Part shown: positions 39,549 to 49,552 of the stretch, piece after piece
Numbering within the stretch: position 1 is the stretch's first letter
Layout: every line of letters begins with the position of its first letter
Assembly (NCBI GenBank): GCA_045580325.1
Contig: JAZNNR010000019.1
Coordinates: 1 to 55,463, forward strand
Source of the DNA: SIG672 sp045580325
Lineage (GTDB): Bacteria > Bacillota > Clostridia > Oscillospirales > CAG-272
Length of the DNA: 55,463 nucleotides
Direction: 5' to 3'
Notes under the pieces: generated by a model
Told to the model about the DNA's origin: nothing
The model's database searches: none
Seen by the model: only the letters and a program-made list of their open reading frames with translations
Translations under genes and position numbers: made by a program

Positions 39549-39567
39549 CAGTTATGGAGCAAATGAA

Positions 39568-40026
39568 ATGAAAAATGAAAGACAGTTAAAGATACTTGAG
39601 CTTATAAACAAGTATGACATAGAAACACAGGAAGCCCTGCTTGAAAAATTAAAGGAAGAAGGCTTCCATGTTACACAGGCAACTGTGTCAAGAGATATTA
39701 AAGAGCTTGATATTGTAAAAATATCAATGAAAAACTCGGGATATAAGTATTCGGTTAAAAGTAGCGAGGAAGAAAGACCGGGCGCGAAATATGCAAATAT
39801 TTTGCGTGAAGCCACACAGTCGGTGGTTTCGGCAGGAAATCTTGTTATAGTAAGGACCTATTCGGGTATGGCAGACGCATCGGCTGCGGCTATCGACCTT
39901 ATGTGGCACTACGCTATTCTCGGCAGTATTGCGGGAGATGACACTATATTCGTCGCTACGGCAGACGAAACCTCAGCAAAGGCTCTTGCAAAGAGGATAG
40001 ACGACGTACTGCGCCGCGATAACTGA
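39568..40026 (+). CDS. argR: Arginine repressor ArgR/AhrC
   Basis: A 152-residue regulator that binds ARG boxes when arginine is present and forms hexamers. The winged helix occupies 1-70 (RQLKILELINKYDIETQEAL, then GFHVTQATVSRDIKELDIVK). The C-terminal part carries SAGNLVIVRTYSGMADASAAAID and GDDTIFVATAD, which hold arginine between subunits. Its place between nadK/tlyA and recN is conserved in Bacillota. No arginine biosynthesis gene lies in the window, so its targets are elsewhere. Confidence 0.96.
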   Translation: MKNERQLKILELINKYDIETQEALLEKLKEEGFHVTQATVSRDIKELDIVKISMKNSGYKYSVKSSEEERPGAKYANILREATQSVVSAGNLVIVRTYSGMADASAAAIDLMWHYAILGSIAGDDTIFVATADETSAKALAKRIDDVLRRDN

Positions 40027-40050
40027 TATAAAACAAGGGAGATCTAAAAT

Positions 40051-41748
40051 ATGCTCACCTCTATGCATATAGAAAATATAGCGGTAATAAAAAGCCTCGA
40101 CGTTGATTTTCCAAAAGGCTTTTCTGCACTCACAGGCGAAACGGGTGCGGGAAAATCGATACTTATCGACTCGCTTAATATCCTTCTCGGCTCAAAGACC
40201 GAAAGGGATCTTGTAAGAACGGGAGAGGATAACGCCTCGGTTTCGGCAATTTTTTCGGATATTTCCCCGGAGATCGCCGAAAAGCTGTCAGAGCTCGGAA
40301 TAGAGCCTGACGAGGAAGGCTGTATCTTCATACAAAGAAGTATAAGCGCGGACGGAAGATCAAAATCGAAGATCAACGGCTGTACCTATCCGCTGTCAAC
40401 CCTTCGCGACGTAGGAAAGCTGCTTGTAAACATTCACGGACAGCTCGATAACCGCGATATATTCGACGAAAAAACATATATAGACCTTGTGGACTCTTAT
40501 GCCGATATATATGATCTGAGAGAAAAATACTGCGAGGAATATAAGAAAATGACATCGGCGCTTTCCGAAATAGAGCGTCTGTCAAGCGATGAACGCGAAA
40601 AAGAGCGCAGGACCGAGCTGCTTGGCTATCAGATAAACGATATAGAGTCGGCAGAGCTAAAGCTCGGCGAGGAGGAAGAGCTTGACAGCGAGAAAAAGAT
40701 GCTCAAAAATTTTCGTCAGATAGCAAAGCAGGTAAGTACGGTCTATAGAGCGCTTTATAAAAACGATAAGGGAATGTCGGCAACAAGGCTTGTCGATATT
40801 GCGCACGATACTCTTGAAGGTATGACAGAGTTTATCCCCGAGGCAGCCGAATACGCAGAGCGCCTTTATGAGATAAGCTTCGAAATGGAGCATATCGCCG
40901 AGAACGTTCTTGCTGCGCTGCCAAGAGAGGGCGGCGATCCCGAAAAACGCCTTGACGAGATCGAAACAAGGCTTGACACTATCCATAAGCTTAAACGTAA
41001 GTACGGAAGCAGCGTGCCCGAGGTGCTTGAATATCTCGATAAATCGAGAAAAGAGCTTGACGAGATACTTCTTTCGGACGACCGGATAAAACAGCTCGAA
41101 AAAGAGGTAGTTATCTACCGCGAAAATGCGCTTAGGCTTGCAAAGGAGCTTTCCGAAAAGAGAAGCACAGCCGCAAAGGAGCTTTCAGAAAAGATAACTG
41201 CTGAAATACGTTTTCTCGATATGGAAAAGGTTAAATTCTCGGTTGACACCTCTACGCTTTATGACGCAAAGGGAGAAATAGTTTTCACAAAAGACGGAAC
41301 AGACAGGATAGATTTCCTTGTTTCGACTAATCCGGGCGAACCGCCTAAATCCCTTTCCAAAATAGCGTCGGGTGGTGAGGCTGCGAGAATACTTCTCGCT
41401 ATGAAATGCGTTATGACGAGCGCGGATAATATAGAAACACTCATTTTTGACGAAATAGATACGGGTGTTTCGGGTAAGACCTCGCAAAAGATAGGTATAA
41501 AGCTCAGAGCGCTCGGAAGATCGCTTCAGATCCTTTCTATCACGCACTCGGCACAGGTTGCCGCAACTGCCCAGAACCACTTCAAGATAAAGAAAAGCAC
41601 GGTTGATGGCAGAGCACAGACCGAGGTTGAACTGCTTGACAGGCAGGGACGTATCGATGAAATATCGAGAATTATGGGCGGAGTTAATATAACTGAAAAA
41701 ATAAGAGATTCTGCAACAGAAATGCTTGAAACGGCAGAAAATCTTTAA
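40051..41748 (+). CDS. recN: DNA repair protein RecN
   Basis: A 565-residue SMC-like ATPase that acts early at double-strand breaks. GETGAGKSILIDSL (about 30-43) is Walker A. A long coiled coil fills about 150-370, with many Glu and Lys. LSKIASGGEAARILLAM is the ABC signature and LIFDEIDTGVSG is Walker B with the D-loop. The length is normal. In Bacillus and most clostridia spoIVB and spo0A come right after recN; here tyrS follows, so that conserved link is broken. Confidence 0.96.
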   Translation: MLTSMHIENIAVIKSLDVDFPKGFSALTGETGAGKSILIDSLNILLGSKTERDLVRTGEDNASVSAIFSDISPEIAEKLSELGIEPDEEGCIFIQRSISADGRSKSKINGCTYPLSTLRDVGKLLVNIHGQLDNRDIFDEKTYIDLVDSYADIYDLREKYCEEYKKMTSALSEIERLSSDEREKERRTELLGYQINDIESAELKLGEEEELDSEKKMLKNFRQIAKQVSTVYRALYKNDKGMSATRLVDIAHDTLEGMTEFIPEAAEYAERLYEISFEMEHIAENVLAALPREGGDPEKRLDEIETRLDTIHKLKRKYGSSVPEVLEYLDKSRKELDEILLSDDRIKQLEKEVVIYRENALRLAKELSEKRSTAAKELSEKITAEIRFLDMEKVKFSVDTSTLYDAKGEIVFTKDGTDRIDFLVSTNPGEPPKSLSKIASGGEAARILLAMKCVMTSADNIETLIFDEIDTGVSGKTSQKIGIKLRALGRSLQILSITHSAQVAATAQNHFKIKKSTVDGRAQTEVELLDRQGRIDEISRIMGGVNITEKIRDSATEMLETAENL

Positions 41749-41791
41749 AATAAAAATAATATTTTCTTAAAATAAAGGAGTAAAAACAAAA

Positions 41792-43021
41792 ATGACACTT
41801 TACGAAGAACTTAAAGCACGCGGACTTGTAGCACAACTTACCGACGAAGAAGAGATCGCCGACCTTATAAATAACGGAAAAGCAACCTTCTATATAGGCT
41901 TCGACCCGACCGCAGATTCGCTTACAGCGGGACACTTTATGGCGCTCACCCTTATGAAGAGACTTCAGGATGCGGGCAATAAGCCGATAGCTCTCGTAGG
42001 CGGCGGAACGGGCATGATAGGCGACCCCTCGGGCAGAACCGATATGAGAAGAATGATGACAAAAGAGATAGTTGACCATAACTGCGAGTGCTTCAAGAAG
42101 CAGATGAGCCGATTTATCGACTTTTCCGAGGGAAAAGCGCTTATGGTAAATAACGGCGACTGGCTTCTCGCTCTCAATTACGTTGAATTTCTCCGCGACA
42201 TCGGACCTCATTTCAGCGTAAATAAAATGCTTTCCGCAGAATGCTACAAGCAAAGACTTGAAAAGGGTCTTTCTTTCCTCGAGTTCAACTATATGCTTAT
42301 GCAGAGCTACGACTTCTATGAGCTCTTCAACAGATACGGCTGTAATCTTCAGTGCGGCGGCGATGACCAGTGGTCGAATATGCTCGGTGGCACAGAGCTT
42401 ATCCGCCGTAAGCTCGGTAAGGACGCATATGCGCTTACTATCACTCTTCTTTGCGACTCTAACGGAAATAAGATGGGTAAGACCGCAGGTAACGCAGTAT
42501 GGCTCGATCCCGAAAAGACCTCTCCGTACGATTTCTTCCAGTACTGGAGAAACGTTGGCGACGCAGACGTTCTTAAGTGCATAAAGATGCTCACCTTCCT
42601 TCCTCTCGAGGAGATCGAAAAGATGGAAGGCTGGGAAGGAGCTCAGCTTAACCAAGCAAAAGAAATTCTCGGATATGAGCTTACAAAGCTCGTTCACGGC
42701 GAGGAAGAAGCGGAGAAGGCACTTGCGGCTGCAAGATCACTATTTGGCGCAGGAAACGCATCTGCCGATATGCCCACAACAGAGCTTGAAGAGGCAGATT
42801 TCACAGACGGACGTATCTCCGTGATAAATATGATGCTTAAAGCAAAGCTTGCGTCCTCGAGAAACGATGCAAGAACACTTATAAAGCAGGGCGGAATCGC
42901 TCTGTGCGACGAAAAGGTTACCGATATGAATCAGTCTGTTGCATCTGAAGATTTCGACGGCAAGGATATTGTTATCAAAAAGGGTAAAAAGGTACACCAC
43001 AAGTTCGTTATTAAAAAATAA
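41792..43021 (+). CDS. tyrS: Tyrosyl-tRNA synthetase
   Basis: A 409-residue class I synthetase that charges tRNA-Tyr. GFDPTADSLTAGHFMAL carries the HIGH-type motif (GHFM), QCGGDDQWSNMLGG binds tyrosine, and GNKMGKT is the KMSKS variant. A C-terminal S4 domain (about 345-409, SVINMMLKAKLASSRNDARTLI) binds tRNA. AAAGGAG is before the ATG. The 43-bp gap after recN is too short for a T-box leader, which often precedes tyrS in Bacillota, so regulation by that route is not seen here. Confidence 0.96.
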   Translation: MTLYEELKARGLVAQLTDEEEIADLINNGKATFYIGFDPTADSLTAGHFMALTLMKRLQDAGNKPIALVGGGTGMIGDPSGRTDMRRMMTKEIVDHNCECFKKQMSRFIDFSEGKALMVNNGDWLLALNYVEFLRDIGPHFSVNKMLSAECYKQRLEKGLSFLEFNYMLMQSYDFYELFNRYGCNLQCGGDDQWSNMLGGTELIRRKLGKDAYALTITLLCDSNGNKMGKTAGNAVWLDPEKTSPYDFFQYWRNVGDADVLKCIKMLTFLPLEEIEKMEGWEGAQLNQAKEILGYELTKLVHGEEEAEKALAAARSLFGAGNASADMPTTELEEADFTDGRISVINMMLKAKLASSRNDARTLIKQGGIALCDEKVTDMNQSVASEDFDGKDIVIKKGKKVHHKFVIKK

Positions 43022-43052
43022 CTTTTACATCTGCGAAAGGCGGTAAGATCCG

Positions 43053-43979
43053 ATGAACTCGATCAAATATGAAGGCTTTTTAAGAAAATTATCTGAAATG
43101 TCGGAAAAGGGAGTACTTTCATACTCTGAAAACGCAGACCTTGCGCCCCATTCGACCTTCAAGATAGGTGGAAAAGCGGATCTTATCGTCAAGGTACATA
43201 CCAAGGATGCACTCGCCGAGGTTTTGAGATTTGTGCACAGCGAAGGTATTAAATATGCAGTCATCGGAAACGGAAGTAATATTCTTTTTTCGGACGATCG
43301 CTATGACGGAGTCATTATTCTCACAACGGGTATGACCGCTCTTTCGTGTCAGAATAACGTTATCGAAGCAGAGTGCGGATATTCTCTTACCGCACTCGCC
43401 TCACGCGCACAGAAAATGTCGCTCACAGGCCTTGAATTTGCCTACGGTATCCCCGGAAGCGTCGGCGGTGCTGTCTTTATGAACGCAGGCGCATACGACG
43501 GGGAGATCAAGAACGTTGTAACAAAAACTTACTATTATGACGTGAAAAACGATACCTTCGGTGAGTTTGCGGGCGAGGAAAACAAATTCGGATACCGCGA
43601 GAGCGTCTATCAGGAAAAGGAAGGACTCGTAATTCTCGGAGCTCGGTTTGAGCTTGAAAAGGGAGATAGCGAGGCTATTGTTGAAAAAATGCAAGGCTTT
43701 ATGCGCGCAAGAAGCGAGAAACAGCCTCTTGAATACCCGAGCGCAGGAAGCACGTTCAAGCGATCCCCCGGATATTTCACGGCAAAGCTCATAGACGAGG
43801 CAGGTCTTAAAGGCTACTCGGTCGGCGGCGCACAGGTGTCCGAAAAGCACGCAGGATTTGTCATAAACCGCGGCGGCGCGACCTCGGATGACGTTAAAAG
43901 ACTGATAGCCGATATACAGAAGGCTGTGTATGAAAAGAGCGGCGTTGAGATCAAATGTGAAATAAAAATAATAGAATAA
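43053..43979 (+). CDS. murB: UDP-N-acetylenolpyruvoylglucosamine reductase
   Basis: A 308-residue FAD enzyme that makes UDP-N-acetylmuramic acid for peptidoglycan. PHSTFKIGGKAD and VIGNGSNILFSDD bind FAD; GLEFAYGIPGSVGGAVFMNAGAYDGE is the family core; EYPSAGSTFKR carries the Ser that donates the proton (SAGS). The type II architecture, without the extra loop of the E. coli enzyme, is usual in Bacillota. It leads a murB-rapZ-whiA group, with rapZ starting 13 bp after it, an order also found in other clostridia. Confidence 0.96.
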   Translation: MNSIKYEGFLRKLSEMSEKGVLSYSENADLAPHSTFKIGGKADLIVKVHTKDALAEVLRFVHSEGIKYAVIGNGSNILFSDDRYDGVIILTTGMTALSCQNNVIEAECGYSLTALASRAQKMSLTGLEFAYGIPGSVGGAVFMNAGAYDGEIKNVVTKTYYYDVKNDTFGEFAGEENKFGYRESVYQEKEGLVILGARFELEKGDSEAIVEKMQGFMRARSEKQPLEYPSAGSTFKRSPGYFTAKLIDEAGLKGYSVGGAQVSEKHAGFVINRGGATSDDVKRLIADIQKAVYEKSGVEIKCEIKIIE

Positions 43980-43992
43980 ACGGTGGAACTAT

Positions 43993-44874
43993 ATGCAGAT
44001 AATCATACTTACAGGAATGTCAGGTGCGGGAAAATCAAGCGCAGGGCAGGCACTTGAAGATCTCGGATACTACAAGGTAGATAATATGCCCGTGTCGATG
44101 CTGAAGGAATTTGTACTGCTTTGCAGTCAGTCTTCTCTTCATAAAAAGGAAATAGTATATACTGTGGATATACGTGCGGGAAATGAATTTTCAACCCTAC
44201 TCATTACGATTGAAGAAATAAAAAAAGAGATAAGCTGTTCTTTCAAAATAATTTTTCTCGATGCTTCGGACGATGTGATCGTTGCACGATATAAGGAGAG
44301 CAGACATGTCCATCCGTACGTTTTATCTGACGGAATAACGCTGACCGAGGCTCTTAAAAGGGAGCGTGAAGTAATTTCCGTGCTCAGAGAAGCGGCGGAT
44401 AATGTGATAGATACCTCTAATCACAGAACAAGTCAGACCAGGGATAAGCTTTACGAGATACTTGAAAACGAAAAGCCGGGCAAGTTTACCCTTACCTGTA
44501 TGACCTTCGGCTTTAAGTACGGTGCGCCGACAGATGCCGACCTTGTTTTCGACGTCAGATGCTTTGCAAATCCCCATTATGACCCCGAGCTGCGACCGCT
44601 TACAGGACTTGATAAGGTCATAAGAGATTTTGTTTTGGCGGACGGTAAGGCGGCAGAATTTCTTAGCAGACTTGTCGATATGCTTTCTTTTCTGCTTCCG
44701 CTCTACATAGAGGAGGGAAAATCACATCTCACGGTAGCCATCGGCTGCACAGGCGGAAGACACCGCTCGGTAACCTTGGCGTACGAGCTTTGTGAAAAGA
44801 TAAAAAATAATATGCCCGAAATAAGAACGGTACTCTGCCATAGAGATATTGAAAAATTAAAAATAAACGAATAA
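43993..44874 (+). CDS. rapZ: RapZ/YvcJ-family nucleotide-binding protein
   Basis: A 293-residue GTP/ATP-binding protein. GMSGAGKSSAGQ (about 7-18) is Walker A and VYTVDIRAG lies near Walker B. The C-terminal RapZ domain has LTCMTFGFKYGAPTDADLVFDVR and AIGCTGGRHRSV. In E. coli RapZ delivers the small RNA GlmZ to RNase E; in Bacillus YvcJ affects competence. The role here is inferred only at family level. It sits between murB and whiA. The usual partner yvcK, between rapZ and whiA in Bacillus, is missing. Confidence 0.95.
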   Translation: MQIIILTGMSGAGKSSAGQALEDLGYYKVDNMPVSMLKEFVLLCSQSSLHKKEIVYTVDIRAGNEFSTLLITIEEIKKEISCSFKIIFLDASDDVIVARYKESRHVHPYVLSDGITLTEALKREREVISVLREAADNVIDTSNHRTSQTRDKLYEILENEKPGKFTLTCMTFGFKYGAPTDADLVFDVRCFANPHYDPELRPLTGLDKVIRDFVLADGKAAEFLSRLVDMLSFLLPLYIEEGKSHLTVAIGCTGGRHRSVTLAYELCEKIKNNMPEIRTVLCHRDIEKLKINE

Positions 44875-44898
44875 AAATAACGAAAGGAAAATGACAAA

Positions 44899-45801
44899 AT
44901 GTCCTTTTCGTCAGAAATAAAAACAACGGTAAGCACAGTCAATATAAAAAAACACTGCTGTAAGGCATCGGTGCTTTACGGAATGCTTTATCCGCATAAC
45001 GAATTTAAGGGTGCACCGCTGAACTTTACAACCGATAACGAAGCCACCGCATCACTTTTTACCGCGATGGCAAAGTCTGTTTTCGGAACGAAGGTGTCTT
45101 TTACGGTAGGGGAGCGTCTTTCGAGAAAGAAGGAAGCGCAGAATTTTTACCGTCTTGACTACCCCGGCCTTGAAATAATGGCGCAGATAAACGAAAAATT
45201 CTCTTCACAGCAGATCGTAAACGAGGATCTCTTCGAGTGCGAAGCTTGCGTGGGTGCTTTTATGCGAGGTCTTTTTCTCGCAGCCGGCTCGGTTACAGAC
45301 CCAAATCACGGGTATCACCTTGAATTTTCGGTGTCAAACGATAAAAAATGCTTCGCACTTATGGAATATCTGAATGAAAATGGCTTTCCCGCGCGCCGCA
45401 CGGTAAGACGCGGAGTGCCCTCGCTTTACATTAAAGAAAGCGAAAGCATCGAGGATTTTATGACCTTTATCGGCGCGGCACAGGCATCGCTCTCAATTAT
45501 GAACGCGAAAATAATGAGAGATATAAGAAATAACGTCAATAGGCGAATGAACTGCGATTCGGCAAATCTTTTTAAAACAACGGGCGCGGCAACTCATCAG
45601 ATACACGCGATAAAGCATCTGATGGACACGGGAAGATTTGATTTTATGCCCGATCAGCTAAAGGAAACCGCGAAGATAAGGCTCGAAAATCCGCAGGCAT
45701 CGCTTGAAGAGCTTGCAGCTCTGCACGAGGGAAATATAAGTAAATCGGGCGTGAGCCACCGCCTTGCAAAAATAGTCGATTTTGATGATAGTAAAAAATA
45801 A
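44899..45801 (+). CDS. whiA: WhiA DNA-binding protein
   Basis: A 300-residue protein with an N-terminal domain derived from LAGLIDADG homing endonucleases (about 1-205; GAFMRGLFLAAGSVTDPNHGYHLEF is the second such motif) and a C-terminal helix-turn-helix (LKETAKIRLENPQASLEELAALHE, then ISKSGVSHRLAKI). WhiA controls sporulation septation in Streptomyces and cell division and chromosome segregation in Bacillus. GAAAGG precedes the ATG, and the gene follows rapZ by 24 bp. Confidence 0.96.
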   Translation: MSFSSEIKTTVSTVNIKKHCCKASVLYGMLYPHNEFKGAPLNFTTDNEATASLFTAMAKSVFGTKVSFTVGERLSRKKEAQNFYRLDYPGLEIMAQINEKFSSQQIVNEDLFECEACVGAFMRGLFLAAGSVTDPNHGYHLEFSVSNDKKCFALMEYLNENGFPARRTVRRGVPSLYIKESESIEDFMTFIGAAQASLSIMNAKIMRDIRNNVNRRMNCDSANLFKTTGAATHQIHAIKHLMDTGRFDFMPDQLKETAKIRLENPQASLEELAALHEGNISKSGVSHRLAKIVDFDDSKK

Positions 45802-45832
45802 AAGATAATTTCAGGGAAAGGAGTAATACGGT

Positions 45833-48800
45833 ATGAGGGATTTTGTTCATCTGCATTTGCATAGCGAATATAGCCTGCTTGACGGCGCGTGCCGTATTGC
45901 CGATATTCCTAAAAGAGCAAAAGAGCTCGGACAGACCTCTGTGGCAATAACAGATCACGGAGTTATGTACGGGGTAGTTGATTTCTACAAAGAATGTAAA
46001 AAAGAGGATATAAAGCCGATAATCGGCTGCGAGGTCTATCTTGCCGAGGGTAGCCGCTTTGATAAAAAGCATACGGGCAGATATTTCAATACTCATCTCG
46101 TGCTTCTTGTTAAAAACGAAATAGGCTATAAAAACCTTTCATATCTTGTTTCTTCCTCGTTTACCGACGGCTTTTACGTAAAGCCGAGAGTGGATATAGA
46201 GATACTTCGCGAGCATAGCGAGGGACTTGTCTGCCTTTCGGGCTGTCTTTCGGGATATATGGCAAGAGCCGTGCTTGCAGATGAAAGGGAAGACGCCGAA
46301 AATTTCGCGCGTGAGATGCAAAGAATATTCGGCGAGGATTTCTATATTGAGCTTCAAAATCAAGGTCTTGCCGATCAGAAAAGGGTCATTTCCGAGCTTT
46401 ATTCTATTGCAAAGAAGCTTGATATACAAACGGTAGCCACAAACGATGCGCACTATATCTCGCGCGAGGACGCAAAGGTGCAGTCTGTACTCGTTTGCGT
46501 GCAGACGGGAAATAAGCTCTCGGACGGAAATCCGCTCGGCTTTGAAACAGACGAGTTCTATATGAAGAGCGGCGACGAAATGGCAGATATATTTTCTGAC
46601 ATTCCCGAAGCGATAGAAAATACTCTGAAGATCGCAGAAAAATGTAATTATGACTTTGAATTCGGTAAGCTGAAGCTTCCGACCTATACCCCCGAGGACG
46701 GCTCATCGCCGCGAGATTTTCTCAAAAAGCTCACCTACGAGGGCTATGAAAAGAAAAAAGCGCAGGGTAAGATAGTCTTCACTGAAAAGCACAGTGAGGA
46801 CGATTATAAGGCGCGTATTCTCTATGAGCTTCTTATGATAGAGAAGATGGGATATTCGCAGTATTATCTCATCGTGCGCGATTTTGTAAACTACGCAAAG
46901 CAAAACGGCATACAGACAGGTCCGGGCAGAGGCTCGGGCGCGGGAAGCCTTGTCGCATATCTCGTCGGAATAACCGACGTTGATTCGATAAAATACGACC
47001 TTCTTTTCGAGCGATTTTTGAATCCCGAAAGAGTAAGTATGCCCGACTTCGATATAGATTTTTGCTATATAAGACGTGATGAGGTAATAAAATACGTTAT
47101 TTCACGCTACGGTGAGGATAGAGTTTCGCAGATAATAACCTTTGGAACTCTTGCGGCACGCGCGGCTGTGCGCGACGTAGGACGAGTCCTCGGAATGCCC
47201 TACGACGACGTTGACCGTGTATCAAAAATGATACCGCGAGATATCGGCATAACGCTTAAGGATGCGCTTGCTTCAAGCAAAGAGCTTGCGGCGGAATATG
47301 CGCGAAGCGTAGAGGTGAAAACGCTTATCGACTATGCCTCCAAAATTGAGGGAATGCCTCGCCACGCCTCAACACACGCGGCGGGAGTCGTTATAACTAG
47401 GGACCCTGTAAGCTCCTATCTGCCGCTTGCACTCAGCGGAGATACTGTCGTTACGCAGTTTGATATGGATACTGTGGCAAACCTCGGACTTCTGAAATTT
47501 GACTTTCTTGCGCTTCGAAATCTCACGATAATCGCGGACGCAGAAGAGGAAATAAGAAAAACAGAGCCAAGCTTCTCGGTAGAAGCTCTCGGATTTGACG
47601 ACGCGGAAACCTATGAGCTCTTTTCACAGGGCAAGACCGAAGGTGTATTTCAGTTCGAGTCCTCGGGGATAAAAAGGCTTCTTATGAATATGAAGCCAAG
47701 ATGTATAGAGGATATAATGCTCGCGCTGTCCCTCTATCGCCCAGGACCGATGGAATCTATACCGAGATTTCTTGAAAACAGAAGAGATCCCTCGCTTATT
47801 TCGTATAAAACCGAAAAGCTGCGCGAAATTCTTGAAAATACGTCAGGCTGTATAATATATCAGGAGCAGGTAATGCAGATATGCCGTAAGGTTGCTAACT
47901 ATTCATACGGCAAGGCTGATACCGTGCGCCGCGCGATGTCGAAAAAGAAGGCGGCGGAGATGGAAAAAGAGCGCGAAAGCTTTGTTCGCGGCGCTATGGA
48001 TAATTTTATTTCCGAAGAAACAGCAAATGAGATTTTCGATGAAATGGTGAGCTTTGCTCACTATGCGTTCAATAAATCGCACGCGGCGGCTTATTCTATA
48101 ACCTCGTACAGAACGGCATATTTAAAAACGCATTACAGCGCACAGTACTATGCCGCGCTTCTCACCTCGGTTATGGGAAATACCGCGAAAATGTCAGAGT
48201 ATATAGCAGACGCGCGTACTATGAATCTTAAGGTTCTGCCGCCCGATATAAACGAAAGCAGATCGGGATTTACGGTAAGCGGAAATCAGATAAGATTCGG
48301 TCTTGCGGCTGTAAAGGGTGTCGGAGAAGCCTTTGCACAGGCGATCTCGGCTGAATATGCACGCGGCGGACCTTATAAATCACTCGGCGATTTTGCAGAC
48401 CGTATGACAGGCAGAGAACTTAACAGACAGTCGCTTCTCGCGCTTATCTGCGTGGGAGCCTTTGATAGCCTCGGAACTCCGCGAAGCAGTCTTGTCGAAG
48501 CACTTGACGTAGTTCTTGAGAGCGCATCAGCGGCAAAGAGAAGAAATCTTGACGGACAGCTCGACCTTTTCGCTTCGCTTTCGGACGACGGAGGAGAAAG
48601 CATTTCGGCTCAGCCGACCTATGAGTATCCCAGCGTTCCCGAATACGACGCAAGAAAGAAGCTCTCGCTTGAAAAGGAATATATAGGAATTTATATTTCG
48701 GGAAGTCTGCTTGACGATTATACCAAAAATATCGAGGCGATTTCACCGATAAATATCGGATATATAAATGCGTGTGCAAACGAAGAAAACGAAGAATACG

Positions 48801-49411
48801 GTAGTATTTCGGATAAGCAGACCCTTACAGTCGTAGGTATAGTTACCGCGTGTAACAGGAAAACTACAAAAAGCGGCGATATGATGGCGATAGTTACCCT
48901 CGAGGATAAAACGTCGCAGATAAGAGTTCTTGTGTTTTCCAAGCTCTACGAAAAGGTGTCTTCGCTTGTAAGCGTTGACTCTATTATTTCGGTAGTTGGC
49001 GATCTGTCAATGAGAGATGACGGTACGGCTGAGATCCTTGCAAAACGAGTCGAAGCTCTCCGCAGAGATAGCGAATATTCTGCGCCGACCTCGTCGGGCA
49101 GAGATTTCGGTAAAGAAGTAAGGAAAGCTCCTGTAAGTGAAAAAACAGGGTCGCAGACGGTAAAAGAGGAGAAAACCGACTTTTCGGGCGCTTCAAAGAT
49201 ATACGTAAAAGTCCCGAGCCTTGACTCGACACAGTACAGGCGCGCTATGGCACTTGTTGAAATATTCTGTAGGGGCAGTTGCGAGGTGATCTTTTACGAT
49301 AACTCGAGCGCGTCCTATAAAAAGCTTTCCTCGCCCCGCCTTGAGCTTACAGAAAACGTATATAAGCTTCTCAGTGATATATGCGGAAAAGAAAACGTTA
49401 TTGTCAAATAA
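45833..49411 (+). CDS. dnaE: DNA polymerase III alpha subunit, DnaE type
   Basis: A 1192-residue replicative polymerase. The N-terminal PHP domain starts HLHLHSEYSLLDGACRI with its metal-binding histidines. Catalytic aspartates lie in PDFDIDF (about 404-410), followed by the palm and fingers of the C family. Helix-hairpin-helix segments and a C-terminal OB fold (LTVVGIVTACNRKTTKSG) follow, with a variable tail of about 150 residues. There is no 3'-5' exonuclease insertion as in PolC. Clostridia usually also have PolC, with DnaE extending primers. It begins 31 bp after whiA with AAAGGAG before the ATG. Confidence 0.96.
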   Translation: MRDFVHLHLHSEYSLLDGACRIADIPKRAKELGQTSVAITDHGVMYGVVDFYKECKKEDIKPIIGCEVYLAEGSRFDKKHTGRYFNTHLVLLVKNEIGYKNLSYLVSSSFTDGFYVKPRVDIEILREHSEGLVCLSGCLSGYMARAVLADEREDAENFAREMQRIFGEDFYIELQNQGLADQKRVISELYSIAKKLDIQTVATNDAHYISREDAKVQSVLVCVQTGNKLSDGNPLGFETDEFYMKSGDEMADIFSDIPEAIENTLKIAEKCNYDFEFGKLKLPTYTPEDGSSPRDFLKKLTYEGYEKKKAQGKIVFTEKHSEDDYKARILYELLMIEKMGYSQYYLIVRDFVNYAKQNGIQTGPGRGSGAGSLVAYLVGITDVDSIKYDLLFERFLNPERVSMPDFDIDFCYIRRDEVIKYVISRYGEDRVSQIITFGTLAARAAVRDVGRVLGMPYDDVDRVSKMIPRDIGITLKDALASSKELAAEYARSVEVKTLIDYASKIEGMPRHASTHAAGVVITRDPVSSYLPLALSGDTVVTQFDMDTVANLGLLKFDFLALRNLTIIADAEEEIRKTEPSFSVEALGFDDAETYELFSQGKTEGVFQFESSGIKRLLMNMKPRCIEDIMLALSLYRPGPMESIPRFLENRRDPSLISYKTEKLREILENTSGCIIYQEQVMQICRKVANYSYGKADTVRRAMSKKKAAEMEKERESFVRGAMDNFISEETANEIFDEMVSFAHYAFNKSHAAAYSITSYRTAYLKTHYSAQYYAALLTSVMGNTAKMSEYIADARTMNLKVLPPDINESRSGFTVSGNQIRFGLAAVKGVGEAFAQAISAEYARGGPYKSLGDFADRMTGRELNRQSLLALICVGAFDSLGTPRSSLVEALDVVLESASAAKRRNLDGQLDLFASLSDDGGESISAQPTYEYPSVPEYDARKKLSLEKEYIGIYISGSLLDDYTKNIEAISPINIGYINACANEENEEYGSISDKQTLTVVGIVTACNRKTTKSGDMMAIVTLEDKTSQIRVLVFSKLYEKVSSLVSVDSIISVVGDLSMRDDGTAEILAKRVEALRRDSEYSAPTSSGRDFGKEVRKAPVSEKTGSQTVKEEKTDFSGASKIYVKVPSLDSTQYRRAMALVEIFCRGSCEVIFYDNSSASYKKLSSPRLELTENVYKLLSDICGKENVIVK

Positions 49412-49481
49412 TTTATAAGGAAATTTACTCTTTGTACAATTATGGAAGGATAAATTTTCACAGTATTATAGTATTATAATA

Positions 49482-49511
49482 TTGATATTTTCTATAAATT
49501 TGTGGTAATAT
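49482..49511 (+). promoter_or_regulatory. Possible promoter of the penicillin-binding protein gene
   Basis: TTGATA (49482-49487), 18 bp, TAATAT (49506-49511). The AT-rich repeats AGTATTATAGTATTATAATATTG stand just before, at about 49462-49484. Confidence 0.45.
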
Positions 49512-49552
49512 AAACACAGTAATCAATCGACGAGCTTTCGAGAGGTTGTAAA

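Noticed and set aside
41749..41791. T-box leader before tyrS
   Set aside because: The gap is only 43 bp and holds no specifier stem or T-box motif.
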